Origin: Lachnospiraceae bacterium
Lineage (GTDB): Bacteria; Bacillota; Clostridia; Lachnospirales; Lachnospiraceae
Length of the DNA stretch: 64,000 nt
Direction: 5' to 3'
Assembly: GCA_022791975.1 (NCBI GenBank)
Contig: JAAWAC010000013.1
Span: 96,707-160,706 of the forward strand
The notes beneath the pieces were generated by a model that worked only from the letters and a program-made list of their open reading frames with translations, did not search any database and had not been told where the DNA came from. The translations under genes were made by a program, and so were the position numbers. Below are positions 1-8,519 of this stretch, one piece after another (the first letter of the stretch is position 1; every line of letters begins with the position of its first letter).

Positions 1-1060
1 GACAAAAGCAGAGCGGTTTCTTACGGCCTTAAAGGGAGGAATTCCGGATAAGGTTCCGTTTGTGTTACACTCCATCTATCAAAATGTGCAGGAGGAAATT
101 CTGGGTCACAAAATTACTCTGCCTGTATACAATGGCATGAATAATGCAGGATGGCTGGGCTTTCCAGAGGAGGGCCCCAGAGTGGAGCCCTGCTTCTGCT
201 GTGTGCCTGAGACAGCTGAAAAATTAAATTTGGATGCCATGGTGATTCAGGTGGTGCCGCCCATGTTTGTAAAGCGGGAGATCCGGGGAACAGATGCCTG
301 CGTGGCCGGAGGAATCATTGAAAGCAGGGAAGTATTTGAGAGGTGCAAAAGGGCCATGCCAGATCCCGACGATGGGGGGGTGATTGATGCAATCAAAGAG
401 ATGATTGGATTGTGCAGGGAACACGAATTTGCGGTAGGAGCCAAGATCCGCCTGGGGGCCTCCCCCACCCTTCTGAGCATTGGCATGGAGAATCTGGCCA
501 TGATGCTTGCGGAGGAGGATGACACTCTGGAGAGAACCATTGAGATGTATACAAGCTGGAGCCATCGCTTTAACAAAAATCTGATGGAGGCAGGCTTTGA
601 TTATTTCTGGGCTGCTGATGACATTGCCTACACCAATTCTCTGCTGATCTCCCCAGAAATGTTCCGGGAGTATTTTAAAGAGGGCATGAGCCATGCCAAG
701 GCTCCTGTTACCAGGCCCTTTATCTATCACAGCGATGGGGACTATTCTAAGGTGTTGGGGGATCTCCTTGACATTGGGGTGGATGCCATTCATCCCATAG
801 AGCGGGGCTCCATGGATCAGGAGTGGCTTCTGGCCAACTACAAGGGCCGGCTGGCTATGGTGGGTAATGTGGATATCAATCATATTCTCCATGATGCCAC
901 AGAGGAGGAGGTTTACGAGGATGTGAGAACCCGGATCGAAACCTATGGTCCTGGCGGGGGATATGTGATCTGTGACTCCAACAGTGTCCCGGGCTGGTGC
1001 TCTCCCAGGAATGTATTGGCCCTGAGCGAAGCCGTGGAAAGATATCGGAATATTTATTAG
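1..1060 (+). CDS. URO-D/MtaA-family protein, copy A (start codon clipped)
   Basis: The window begins on the last base of what must be the ATG: the first codons read TKAERFLTALKGG, matching the start of the next gene. About 353 residues follow, the full length of the family. It belongs to the uroporphyrinogen decarboxylase (PF01208) fold family in its MtaA/CmuA-like branch, whose members move methyl groups or act on corrinoid-linked substrates rather than making heme. Visible family features are the HSDG motif near residue 227, the GNVDINH strand and the glycine-rich PGGGYVICDSNSVP loop near the C-terminus. The next gene is a close paralogue on the same strand 15 bp away, so the two are probably co-transcribed. 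No corrinoid protein or methyltransferase partner is visible, so the substrate is unknown. Confidence 0.88.
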   Translation, partial: TKAERFLTALKGGIPDKVPFVLHSIYQNVQEEILGHKITLPVYNGMNNAGWLGFPEEGPRVEPCFCCVPETAEKLNLDAMVIQVVPPMFVKREIRGTDACVAGGIIESREVFERCKRAMPDPDDGGVIDAIKEMIGLCREHEFAVGAKIRLGASPTLLSIGMENLAMMLAEEDDTLERTIEMYTSWSHRFNKNLMEAGFDYFWAADDIAYTNSLLISPEMFREYFKEGMSHAKAPVTRPFIYHSDGDYSKVLGDLLDIGVDAIHPIERGSMDQEWLLANYKGRLAMVGNVDINHILHDATEEEVYEDVRTRIETYGPGGGYVICDSNSVPGWCSPRNVLALSEAVERYRNIY

Positions 1061-1075
1061 GGAAGGAGAAGGATA

Positions 1076-2143
1076 ATGACAAAAGCGGAGAGATTTCTTA
1101 CGGCCATAAAGGGAGGCGTGCCTGACAAGGTGCCCTTTGTCCTGGCAGTGATTTACCAGAATGTACAGGAGGCCATTATCGGCCATGAAATTACCCTGCC
1201 TGTGTACAATGGCAGGAACAATGCGGGATGGCTGGGACATCCGGATGATGAGGCAAAGCCGGATGTGGAGCCAGTGTTCAGCTGTGTTCCTGAATGTGCC
1301 GAGAAATTACATGTGGATGCCGTGGCCATCCAGGTGCATCCCCCCATGTTTGTTACCTGGGATATGCGGGGCGGCGATGCCACTGTGGGGAGCGGTCTGA
1401 TTGACAGTGAGGAGATGTACCGGAAATGCAAGGCCGTGATGCCGGACCCGGATGATCCGGTTCGCTTAGATAAAATAAAGGGTATGGTGGAGCTGTGCAG
1501 AGAGCATGAATTTGCCGTGGGAGTAAAAATCCGCCTGAGAGCCTCCCCCACCCTTTTAAGCATTGGTATGGAGAATCTGGCGGTGATGATGGCGGAGGAG
1601 GATGACACCTTTGAGAAAACCCTTGAAATGTATACAAGCTGGAGCCGCCGCTTTAACAAAAATCTCATGGAGCTGGGATTTGATTATTTCTGGACAGCCG
1701 ATGACATTGCCTATACCAAGTCCATGCTGATTTCTCCCACCATGTTTCGGGAATATTTTAAGGAGCGGATGAAGCGGGCCATGGAGCCTATTCGGGTTCC
1801 CTTTATCTATCACAGCGACGGAAATTATTCTCTGGTGCTGGAGGATCTTCTGGAGATGGGGGTGGATGCCATTCACCCGGTGGAGCGGGGCTCCATGGAT
1901 CAGGAGTGGCTTTTGAAAAATTATAAGGGTAGAGTGGGAATGATCGGAAATGTGGATATCAATCATATTTTAAAGGATGCCACAGTGGAAGAGGTCTATG
2001 AGGATGTGCGCACCCGAATCGAGACCTTTGGACCGGGAGGCGGGTACGTGATCTGCGATTCCAACAGCGTCCCGGGGTGGTGTTCCCCCAGAAATGTCAT
2101 GGCCATGAGCGAGGCTGTGGAGAAGTATCGAAATATCTATTAA
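1076..2143 (+). CDS. URO-D/MtaA-family protein, copy B
   Basis: This 355-residue protein is a near-duplicate of the preceding gene; about three quarters of residues look identical by eye, with no length change apart from a few residues near position 65. The start is fixed by a GGAAGGAG ribosome-binding site 8 to 10 bases before the ATG and by agreement with the MTKAERFLTA start of copy A. The same PF01208 signatures are present (HSDG, GNVDINH, PGGGYVICDSN). A third, truncated relative lies near 19.7 kb. Family members of this type are not heme enzymes by context, since no other tetrapyrrole gene is nearby. Tandem duplication with divergence suggests two related substrates or a heteromeric enzyme; that is inference. 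Confidence 0.9.
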   Translation: MTKAERFLTAIKGGVPDKVPFVLAVIYQNVQEAIIGHEITLPVYNGRNNAGWLGHPDDEAKPDVEPVFSCVPECAEKLHVDAVAIQVHPPMFVTWDMRGGDATVGSGLIDSEEMYRKCKAVMPDPDDPVRLDKIKGMVELCREHEFAVGVKIRLRASPTLLSIGMENLAVMMAEEDDTFEKTLEMYTSWSRRFNKNLMELGFDYFWTADDIAYTKSMLISPTMFREYFKERMKRAMEPIRVPFIYHSDGNYSLVLEDLLEMGVDAIHPVERGSMDQEWLLKNYKGRVGMIGNVDINHILKDATVEEVYEDVRTRIETFGPGGGYVICDSNSVPGWCSPRNVMAMSEAVEKYRNIY

Positions 2144-2152
2144 AATGAGAGG

Positions 2153-2190
2153 GCAGGCAGGCTCCCGGCGCGGAGGACTGCCTGCTTTGA
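2153..2190 (+). terminator. weak hairpin after the URO-D pair
   Basis: An 8-bp perfect stem (GCAGGCAG with CTGCCTGC) sits 10 bases after the stop codon and is followed by TTTGAG rather than a long T run. It could end the URO-D transcript inefficiently. Confidence 0.45.
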
Positions 2191-2260
2191 GCTGCGGGAT
2201 CCTGAGAGAAAGACGAAGAAGGAAGTTTGGGAAAGTGGCGGGAAGCAGAGACAGTTAAGA

Positions 2261-2312
2261 GATTGCTGGGGAGTGAGATCAGGGATTGCTGGGGAGTGAG
2301 ATCAGGGATTGC
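2261..2312. repeat. two tandem 23-bp repeats plus a partial third
   Basis: The unit starts GATTGCTGGGGAGTGAGATC and ends AGG. It occurs twice exactly, at 2261 and 2284, followed by the first six bases of a third copy at 2307. The repeat lies in the non-coding gap between the URO-D pair and the tRNA promoter. No function is evident; replication slippage is the simplest origin. Confidence 0.85.
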
Positions 2313-2359
2313 AGCATGAATGGGACGGAAATGGTAGCTGAATGGGAGTAAAAAAATAC

Positions 2360-2388
2360 TGGACAAATAAGGGGAATTATGGTATGAT
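2360..2388 (+). promoter_or_regulatory. promoter of tRNA-Pro
   Basis: TGGACA is separated by 17 bp from TATGAT, and the predicted transcript start is about 25 bases before the tRNA. It is the only good promoter between the URO-D genes and the tRNA. Confidence 0.75.
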
Positions 2389-2418
2389 ACTTCATGCTGA
2401 TAACATATATCAGTCCAG

Positions 2419-2492
2419 CGATGCGTGGCTCAGCTTGGTAGAGCGCTGCGTTCGGGACGCAGAGGTCGCAGGTTCGAATCCTGTCGCATCGA
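2419..2492 (+). tRNA. tRNA-Pro (anticodon CGG)
   Basis: The 74-base cloverleaf folds completely. The acceptor stem pairs CGATGCG with CGCATCG, the D arm is GGCTC...GAGC, the anticodon stem CTGCG/CGCAG encloses TTCGGGA, and the T arm GCAGG/CCTGT encloses TTCGAAT. The anticodon is CGG, which reads proline CCG codons. The discriminator is A and CCA is not encoded. It stands alone with its own promoter and terminator. Confidence 0.95.
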
Positions 2493-2508
2493 CTCCTTGG
2501 CAGGGGCG

Positions 2509-2546
2509 CCGGAAAGCTTGATTTTAAAGGCTTTCCGGTCTTTTTT
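2509..2546 (+). terminator. intrinsic terminator of tRNA-Pro
   Basis: A perfect 9-bp stem (CCGGAAAGC with GCTTTCCGG) with an A/T-rich loop is followed directly by TCTTTTTT. Confidence 0.9.
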
Positions 2547-2651
2547 GTGCCTGGAAACGGATGCTTGAAATGTGTGATTGTTTCGCTGGGGTAGGGCACA
2601 TCAATACACCCAGCCACTTTAAAAATGAAGCAAAGGTTAGAATTTCCCCAT

Positions 2652-3197
2652 TTACTCACATGTTTCTAAATATTCAGACAGCAAGGCTGAAGATGGATTT
2701 AATCGTAAGGCCCTGTTGTATTCCGAGCCATCTTCGTCAGGTGGTGTCTGTTCTACATTAATAACTACACATTCCCGTTCTTTTCCAGTTCCAAAAAGAC
2801 CCGAACCATCAAGCCTTTTCATTGCTTCCTCCATGGAATCAATCCGTACAACCCACTCAATCCCATAAAGTTCATCATCTGATAATCCATCTGCTCTTTT
2901 GTCCAGCAATTCACTCACTTCACCAAAAAATTCGTCATATCCATAGACGGCATAGGGAGAATCTGCGCTGTCCCATTTCCAGTAATTCTTCTCTTCCTTC
3001 GGTATTTGCTGTTCAATCATTGATTTTTCTAAGGCTTCATAAGACCATGCTGAAATATAGGGATGCAAGCCCTCATCGAATATAAAAGCATAGAAATAAA
3101 AATGTTCTTTAGTTGTTTCTTTTAAAGACAGAAACGCTAATCTGGCAGCTTTTACAAGGGCTTCTATAAGTTCTTCGTTATCTTTTTCAGTACACAT
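2652..3197 (-). CDS. DUF4303-like hypothetical protein
   Basis: A soluble protein of about 181 residues, rich in acidic and aromatic positions, with no signal peptide or membrane segment. The N-terminal part (KAARLAFLSLKE, then HFYFYAFIFDEGLHPYISAWS) resembles DUF4303 proteins, a small family often found in polymorphic-toxin or immunity neighbourhoods but of no established function. I place the start at the ATG two codons inside the longest frame because GGAG lies five bases upstream of it; a GTG six bases earlier is the alternative. It is transcribed toward the tRNA terminator and has no co-directional neighbour. The flanking DNA up to 4 kb is gene-poor and holds a decayed fragment, so this looks like an accessory island remnant. 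Confidence 0.65.
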   Translation of the reverse strand: MCTEKDNEELIEALVKAARLAFLSLKETTKEHFYFYAFIFDEGLHPYISAWSYEALEKSMIEQQIPKEEKNYWKWDSADSPYAVYGYDEFFGEVSELLDKRADGLSDDELYGIEWVVRIDSMEEAMKRLDGSGLFGTGKERECVVINVEQTPPDEDGSEYNRALRLNPSSALLSEYLETCE

Positions 3198-3284
3198 ATT
3201 CACTCCAACCTTTTTTGTTCCATAGATTCCGATTTATATACTCGATTATAAAATAATTGCCTGTTACTTACAATGCATATTTAT

Positions 3285-3556
3285 AGTGAGACTGATACAC
3301 CAGAAACAGAAGAAAATACAGAGGCACAAACGAATCAACAGGAATAGAAATTGTTGAAAGACTAAATTTGCAGATGTACGTGCAGACCTCTGCAAATGAT
3401 GGAAGTGGTGACAGTACCGCTTTTGAAGTGGTGTCAACATGCAGCACAAATGCAGAATTGCATGTAACAGGTAGAACAGCTAACGACTGGTATAGAATAG
3501 AACAGTCCAAACAGTCAACCAGAGCCACTTGCAAAACAAGCGGCTCTGGTGTATAA
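3285..3556 (+). pseudogene. remnant of a bacterial SH3-domain protein
   Basis: Two overlapping frames read as the linker and SH3b domain of a clostridial surface protein. The first frame gives SETDTPETEENTEAQTNQQE and then a stop. After a frame change the sequence continues with MYVQTSANDGSGDSTAFEVV, STCSTNAELHVTGRTANDWY and RI. The pattern ...ANxxSGxST.yevv......L.vtG...nDWyri is the usual SH3b core, with the normal VRSGPS changed to DGSGDS. No start codon or ribosome-binding site precedes it and the protein ends in low-quality sequence. It is a decayed fragment, not an expressed gene. Confidence 0.6.
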
Positions 3557-3620
3557 TCTAATCAGAAAGGTTTATCGGACACGAAGTTCCGATTTGCCCT
3601 CAGTAAAATTTTAGCTAATT

Positions 3621-3670
3621 AAAGAAATAAGCGTCCAACTTTCTCAGGGTCGGGATGCTTATTTCTTTTT
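3621..3670 (+). terminator. terminator after the SH3 remnant
   Basis: AAAGAAATAAGC pairs with GCTTATTTCTTT around a loop of about 24 bases and runs into TTTTTATG. The stem is A/T-rich but long, so it may act on both strands. Confidence 0.65.
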
Positions 3671-4053
3671 ATGATTGTCTATGTAAGACAGAGCCGCGAA
3701 AATAACAAGCAATCATGTCAAAACTTCCATCACGCTCATGGGCACCACCCTCTTTCGTAAAACTAGAGGGCATCTATCAGAAAATCGCATCCAGCTTTCT
3801 GTACAATTATACAATCCCATGATAACATGAATACAGGTATTTCTCAATGCCGCAAAGGCAACAAGTAACAACGTTAAAAATTTTATCATAGAAAGGACAT
3901 GTAAGCAAATAAAATATGTCATGCATAAAGTGGAGGACCCTATGGCAAAATATTTCCAGCAAAGAAAGACCTTAACAGGAGAAAAAAACATAAGTTCGAA
4001 TGTAAGAAGTGTGGGAAAATTGGGAAACCCTGTGGAAGAAAGGAGTAGACAGA
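3671..4053. other. gene-free stretch before the flavodiiron gene
   Basis: No supportable gene is present. A 92-codon frame on the minus strand has no ribosome-binding site and no recognisable pattern. The last 100 bases must hold the promoter of the flavodiiron gene, but I see no convincing -35/-10 pair. GACAT and ATGTC at about 3896 and 3917 form a loose inverted repeat that could be an operator. Confidence 0.4.
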
Positions 4054-6594
4054 ATGAAAGCAGTGAAGCTGAGGGAGCATTTTTACTGGACAGGAATTTT
4101 GGACGAGAAGCTGCGGGTATTTGATATTATCATGTACACGGAGTTTGGTACCACCTATAATTCCTACGTAATGCAGGCGGGGGATAAGACAATTTTATTT
4201 GAGACAGCCAAAGCGATATTTGTGGAGGAATATTTGGAGAAGGTAAAGGAGGTGGCGGATCTCACCTGCATAGATTACCTGGTGGTCAGCCATACAGAGC
4301 CAGATCATGCGGGAAGCGTAGAGCGGCTTTTGGAATACAGTCCTCAGATGAAGATTTTGGCCACTTCCTGCGCTCTGGGTTTCTTAAAGGAGATTGTGAA
4401 TAAGGATTTTGTGGGAATCGCCGTAAAGGATGATCAGGAAATGAGCATCGGAAATAAAACCTTGCGGTTTCTGGCAGTGCCTAACCTGCATTGGCCAGAT
4501 ACCATGTATACCTTTATTGAGGAGGAACAGATCCTGGTAACCTGTGATTCCTTTGGCTCCCACTACTGCCTGCCAGAAGTGGTGTCTGGGGGAATCCAAA
4601 AGGAAGAAGAGTATCAGAAAGCGCTGAAGTATTATTATGATAATATCATAGGACCTTTTAAGCCTTACATGCAGAAGGCTCTGGATAAAATTCAACATCT
4701 GGACATTACCATGATCTGTACCGGGCATGGGCCGGTGCTGGTGGGAGATCGGATTCGCAGTGTGATAGCCCAATACCGGCAGTGGTCCCAGGTGGAAAAT
4801 CCCAACCGAAAGAAGACAGTGGTGATTCCTTATGTGAGTGCTTATGGCTATACAGGTCAGTTGGCAGAACGAATCGGAGAGGGAATCCGGGACAGCGGAG
4901 ACGTGAATGTGCGGATTTATAACATGGTGGAGGCAGATGCAGAGCAGGTGGGCCAGGAGCTGCTGTTTGCAGATGGCATTTTGCTTGGGACCCCAACCAT
5001 TGTGGGGGAAGCCCTAAAGCCTATTTGGGAGCTGACGCTGGGAATGTTTCCTGTTACCCATGGGGGAAAATATGCGGGAGCCTTTGGAAGCTATGGCTGG
5101 AGCGGTGAGGGAGTGCCTAATATTACCCAGAGGCTAAAGCAGTTAAAGATGAAGGTAATGCAAGGATTCCGAGTGCGGTTTAAGCCCAATGAGGCGGATC
5201 TGATTAGTGCCTATGAATATGGCTTTCAGTTTGGTTGCATGGTTCAGGAAAAGGAGCCCATCCGGCCCCAGAAACAGGGTAGCCGCCAACTGGTGAAATG
5301 TCTGGTCTGCGGGGAAATCTTTGATGCTTCCCTGGATATCTGCCCGGTGTGCGGGGTGGGACGGGAAAATTTTGTGCCTGTGGAGGCCAGGGAGAGCGGC
5401 TTTTCCCACAATACCAGAGAGAAGTATGTGATTTTAGGAAATGGCGCGGCAGGCTATTACGCAGCCAAGGCTATTCGGGAGCGGGATCGGACCGGCACAG
5501 TGACACTGATTTCCAGGGAACCGTATCCCGCCTATAATCGTCCTATGCTGACCAAGGCTTTGGTGGCAGGTCTCTCTCCTGAGCAGATTGCCATTGCGGG
5601 ACGGGAATGGTATGAGGATCAGCAAATCACGCAGATGTTGGGAAAACGGGTGGAGGCTATCGATCAGGAAAAACAGGAGGTGGTGCTGGCTGACAAAAGC
5701 CGGGTGCCTTACACCCGCTTGATTTACGCCCTGGGCAGTGAATGCTTTATTCCGCCCATAGAAGGAAGGCAGCTTCCGGAGGTATGCGCGATTCGCAGTC
5801 TGGGGGATGTGCGGCGGCTTGAGAGTCTTCTAAAGAAAGCAAAGGGTGGAGTGGTCATCGGTGGAGGCGTCCTGGGGCTGGAGGCAGCCTGGGAGCTTAA
5901 AAAGGCCGGACTTTCGGTCACGGTGTTGGAGACAGCTCCTGTGCTTATGGGACGGCAGCTGGATCAGGTAGCCGGAAGGGAGCTGCAACAGCTGGCTAAA
6001 AAGCAGGGCATTGCCATTTATACAGGCGTGCAGGTGAAAAAAATCCAGGGAAAGGGTCATGTGACTGGGGTACAGCTGGAAGATGGTCCCTGCTTTGAGG
6101 CGGACCTGGTGGTGATTTCCACAGGAGTGCGGCCCAATGTGGAGCTTGCCCGGCAGATGGGACTGCATGTGCAGAGAGGCGTGGTGGTGAATAGTCGGAT
6201 GGAGACCAATATTCCTTATGTCTACGCCTGCGGAGACTGTGCAGAATATCAGGGGATGAACTACGGGGTATGGGCACAGGCTGTAGAGCAGGGGGAAACA
6301 GCAGGAGCCAACGCGGCGGGGGAGGAATTGGAATACACACTCCATGAGCCTGCCCTTACCTTCCACGGTATGAATACGGCCCTGTATGCGGCAGGAGACA
6401 ATGGGAAAAACCCAGAATTGTATTATAAGACTGTGGAGCTACAGGATATGGGAAAGGGGCGCTATCAGAAGTATTATTTTCGAAACAATCGGCTCTGCGG
6501 AGTGATTCTTCTGGGAGATTTAAAGTCTATGCCCCAGCTAAGCCGACAGCTGGAGGAGCATGCTACCTATGAGGAGGTCACTAGCGGGGAGTAG
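4054..6594 (+). CDS. multidomain flavodiiron protein (FDP-rubredoxin-NROR, class F type)
   Basis: This 846-residue soluble fusion can carry electrons from NAD(P)H to O2 or NO in one chain. Residues 1-245 are the metallo-beta-lactamase-like diiron domain, with the HTEPDH ligand motif at 80-85 and later NLHWPD and CDSFGSH. Residues about 252-395 are the flavodoxin domain (PYVSAYGYTGQLAERI). A short-spaced rubredoxin follows with cysteines at about 416, 419, 430 and 433 (CX2CX10CX2C). From about 456 to the end is a FAD/NAD oxidoreductase of the NADH:rubredoxin reductase type, starting YVILGNGAAGYYAA and having a second GGGVLGLEAAWEL nucleotide site. Clostridial class F enzymes with this order reduce oxygen to water using NADH. 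The start is the ATG with AAAGGAG eight bases upstream; a start 15 codons earlier lacks a site. Confidence 0.93.
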   Translation: MKAVKLREHFYWTGILDEKLRVFDIIMYTEFGTTYNSYVMQAGDKTILFETAKAIFVEEYLEKVKEVADLTCIDYLVVSHTEPDHAGSVERLLEYSPQMKILATSCALGFLKEIVNKDFVGIAVKDDQEMSIGNKTLRFLAVPNLHWPDTMYTFIEEEQILVTCDSFGSHYCLPEVVSGGIQKEEEYQKALKYYYDNIIGPFKPYMQKALDKIQHLDITMICTGHGPVLVGDRIRSVIAQYRQWSQVENPNRKKTVVIPYVSAYGYTGQLAERIGEGIRDSGDVNVRIYNMVEADAEQVGQELLFADGILLGTPTIVGEALKPIWELTLGMFPVTHGGKYAGAFGSYGWSGEGVPNITQRLKQLKMKVMQGFRVRFKPNEADLISAYEYGFQFGCMVQEKEPIRPQKQGSRQLVKCLVCGEIFDASLDICPVCGVGRENFVPVEARESGFSHNTREKYVILGNGAAGYYAAKAIRERDRTGTVTLISREPYPAYNRPMLTKALVAGLSPEQIAIAGREWYEDQQITQMLGKRVEAIDQEKQEVVLADKSRVPYTRLIYALGSECFIPPIEGRQLPEVCAIRSLGDVRRLESLLKKAKGGVVIGGGVLGLEAAWELKKAGLSVTVLETAPVLMGRQLDQVAGRELQQLAKKQGIAIYTGVQVKKIQGKGHVTGVQLEDGPCFEADLVVISTGVRPNVELARQMGLHVQRGVVVNSRMETNIPYVYACGDCAEYQGMNYGVWAQAVEQGETAGANAAGEELEYTLHEPALTFHGMNTALYAAGDNGKNPELYYKTVELQDMGKGRYQKYYFRNNRLCGVILLGDLKSMPQLSRQLEEHATYEEVTSGE

Positions 6595-6600
6595 TCTATT

Positions 6601-6654
6601 TGGCTTTCCCAGATGATTTGATTTTTCCAGATGATTTGGCTTTCCCAGGCGATT
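6601..6654. repeat. three tandem 18-bp repeats
   Basis: Units TGGCTTTCCCAGATGATT, TGATTTTTCCAGATGATT and TGGCTTTCCCAGGCGATT follow each other directly. They start six bases after the flavodiiron stop codon and end where the next promoter begins. The copies differ at two to five positions, so the array is not recent. Confidence 0.85.
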
Positions 6655-6681
6655 GTAATTTCAGGCCGGATACGATATAAT
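6653..6681 (+). promoter_or_regulatory. promoter of the DapA-family gene
   Basis: TTGTAA is followed after exactly 17 bp by a perfect TATAAT, about 60 bases before the start codon. The -35 element overlaps the end of the 18-bp repeat array. Confidence 0.6.
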
Positions 6682-6740
6682 TTTTTTGACAGAAGAAAAA
6701 ACATTCGGATTTACAAGGAGAGGAAGGAGTGAGAACTTTT

Positions 6741-7658
6741 ATGACAAAGCGGTATCCCAGAGAGATTATGGCCACAGCGTGCATTCCGTGGACAGAAGAC
6801 TTTCAATTTGACGAGAAGCTTTTCCGAAAGCAGGTTTCCATGCTCTGCGATCAAAAGATCAAGAGCATTTATCTGTTTGGCACGGCTGGGGAGGGCTACT
6901 CGGTGAGCAACCGGCAGTTTATGGATATTGTGCGGGCTTTTCGGGCAGAGACAAAGGGACGGGAGGGCGTTCGGCCCATGGTGGGCGTTATCAGCCTGTC
7001 TCCGGACGAGATTGTGGAGCGCATTGAGGCCGCAGCCAGGGAAGGGATCACGGACTTTCAGATATCCTTTCCCGCCTGGGGAGCCGTTTCAGACAAGGAG
7101 GCTCTGACCTTTTTACACTATATCTGTGACCGGTTTCCGGACCTTTCTTTTATGCACTACAACAATGGTCTCCGTTCTCGAAAAAAGCTGGGGGGAGCTG
7201 CGTATGCCCGCATCGCAGAGGAGATTCCCAACCTGGTGGCCGTGAAGCATACAGGGGCTACGCTTCTGGAAATCTGCGATCTCCAGAAGCGGGAGCTGCC
7301 CATTCAGTTCTTTTTTCTGGAGGATGCCTACGCTTACGCCAGCCTGATGGGAGAGGCATCTCTGCTCATTTCCCTCTGCAATATTAACTACCGCCTTGCC
7401 TTTGCTTATTTTGAGGCCGGTGTAAACAGGGACAGGGAGACACTGATGAACATGGTTCAGGAATTCAGCACCTTTTATTCCCTGTTAAGCCTTCTTCCCG
7501 GGAATCTGATGGATGGGGCTTACGACAAACTCTATCTAAAATATTCGATTCCGGAATTCCCCCAGCGCCTGTATCCGCCCTATGAAGGGGCGACGGAACA
7601 ACAGTTCGAGAGCTTTGACAAGGCGCTGCGGGAGGCGATTCCCGGGTGGTTTTTGTGA
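6741..7658 (+). CDS. dihydrodipicolinate synthase/N-acetylneuraminate lyase family protein
   Basis: A 305-residue (beta/alpha)8 class I aldolase of the DapA superfamily. Family marks are the GTAGEGYS loop near residue 46, the MHYNNGL segment holding the active-site tyrosine, and VAVKHTG, whose lysine would form the Schiff base with a 2-oxoacid such as pyruvate. Divergence from true DapA (YNN instead of YNxP) and the isolated position suggest a sugar-acid or keto-acid lyase rather than lysine biosynthesis. The ATG is preferred because AAGGAG lies 11 bases upstream; a GTG four codons earlier is possible. The next gene is convergent with a three-base gap and no obvious terminator between. Confidence 0.82.
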   Translation: MTKRYPREIMATACIPWTEDFQFDEKLFRKQVSMLCDQKIKSIYLFGTAGEGYSVSNRQFMDIVRAFRAETKGREGVRPMVGVISLSPDEIVERIEAAAREGITDFQISFPAWGAVSDKEALTFLHYICDRFPDLSFMHYNNGLRSRKKLGGAAYARIAEEIPNLVAVKHTGATLLEICDLQKRELPIQFFFLEDAYAYASLMGEASLLISLCNINYRLAFAYFEAGVNRDRETLMNMVQEFSTFYSLLSLLPGNLMDGAYDKLYLKYSIPEFPQRLYPPYEGATEQQFESFDKALREAIPGWFL

Positions 7659-7661
7659 GAC

Positions 7662-8258
7662 TTACAGAGTCTCGTACAGATTTTTCAGCATGCCTACAAT
7701 CTGCTCTACGGTAAAGCGGCTGCTGTCCATGCACAGGTCATATTGGTTGACGCTCAGCCATTTCTCATCGGTAAAATATTCATAATAGCTGCGCCTTTCC
7801 TTGTCTATTTTTTTAACCTGGTTATATGCGCTCTTTTCATCCAGAATGGTCCTTTCAGCCACGGTTTTCACCCGGAACTCAAAGGGAGCGTGGATGAGAA
7901 CGCTTAAGCACTGGCCTCTGAGAATATGATTGGCGCAGCGGCCGATGATAATGCAATCCTCCTTCTCCGCCAGGTTCCGGATAATCTCGCTCTCCGTGTG
8001 AAAGAGCATGTCGTTCATGGGATGAAAACGGAACTGGGGCTGCATCTGTGTGGAGTTCTCCACCGGATAACGCCACTGGCTGGCTCGTTTTTCGTCTACT
8101 TTAACCAGCTCCTCATAGGGAATGCCCTTGCGCTCACTGGCCAGGTCAATCAGCTCCCTGTCATAATAGTGAATGCCTAGCTCCTGGGCCAGGGCCTGCC
8201 CCAGCTTTCTTCCGTTGCTGCCATACATACGGTTGATGGTGATAATACGTTTTGCCAT
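7662..8258 (-). CDS. cytidylate kinase-like protein
   Basis: A 198-residue P-loop protein of the cytidylate kinase-like family (AAK-type small nucleotide or unknown-substrate kinases common in clostridia). It opens ITINRMYGSNGRKLGQALA, a variant of the usual ISRxYGSGGxxIGxxLA phosphate-binding segment in which the second glycine is asparagine. YDRELIDLA and the later IIIGRCANHIL strand also match. True Cmk is about 220 residues and acts on CMP; these homologues usually lie outside translation operons and have no fixed substrate. GGAGGAGG precedes the ATG. It is transcribed divergently from the lactate dehydrogenase gene across about 260 bp. Confidence 0.8.
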   Translation of the reverse strand: MAKRIITINRMYGSNGRKLGQALAQELGIHYYDRELIDLASERKGIPYEELVKVDEKRASQWRYPVENSTQMQPQFRFHPMNDMLFHTESEIIRNLAEKEDCIIIGRCANHILRGQCLSVLIHAPFEFRVKTVAERTILDEKSAYNQVKKIDKERRSYYEYFTDEKWLSVNQYDLCMDSSRFTVEQIVGMLKNLYETL

Positions 8259-8519
8259 TTCAAGTTCCTCCTCCCACGTAGGGATCCGCAGAGCCGCAGT
8301 TTTGCGGATAAAAAGCGGATAAGCCCTGTGATGATTCTGTGTTTTTCTTAATTATAACAAAATACTCTGAAAATTTCCAGCAATACAAGAGAAAAATTAA
8401 AATAATAATGAGCCTTTTTCTACAAACAAGAAATCATACGTAGATTCATAGCTGTAGGAAAAGAGGGACATACTATGAAAAACAGATTGTATTCATGGAA
8501 ATAGAAAGGGGATTGTGCC

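Noticed and set aside
224..1240. 338-codon minus-strand frame opposite the URO-D genes
   Set aside because: It lies wholly opposite well-supported genes, has no ribosome-binding site and spells no known family; a shadow of biased codon use.
2397..2413. CTGATA/TATCAG palindrome before tRNA-Pro as an attachment site
   Set aside because: It lies upstream of the tRNA, and no integrase or repeated tRNA end is present.
3713..3991. 92-codon minus-strand frame in the gap before the flavodiiron gene
   Set aside because: No ribosome-binding site, cysteine-rich atypical composition and no recognisable pattern.
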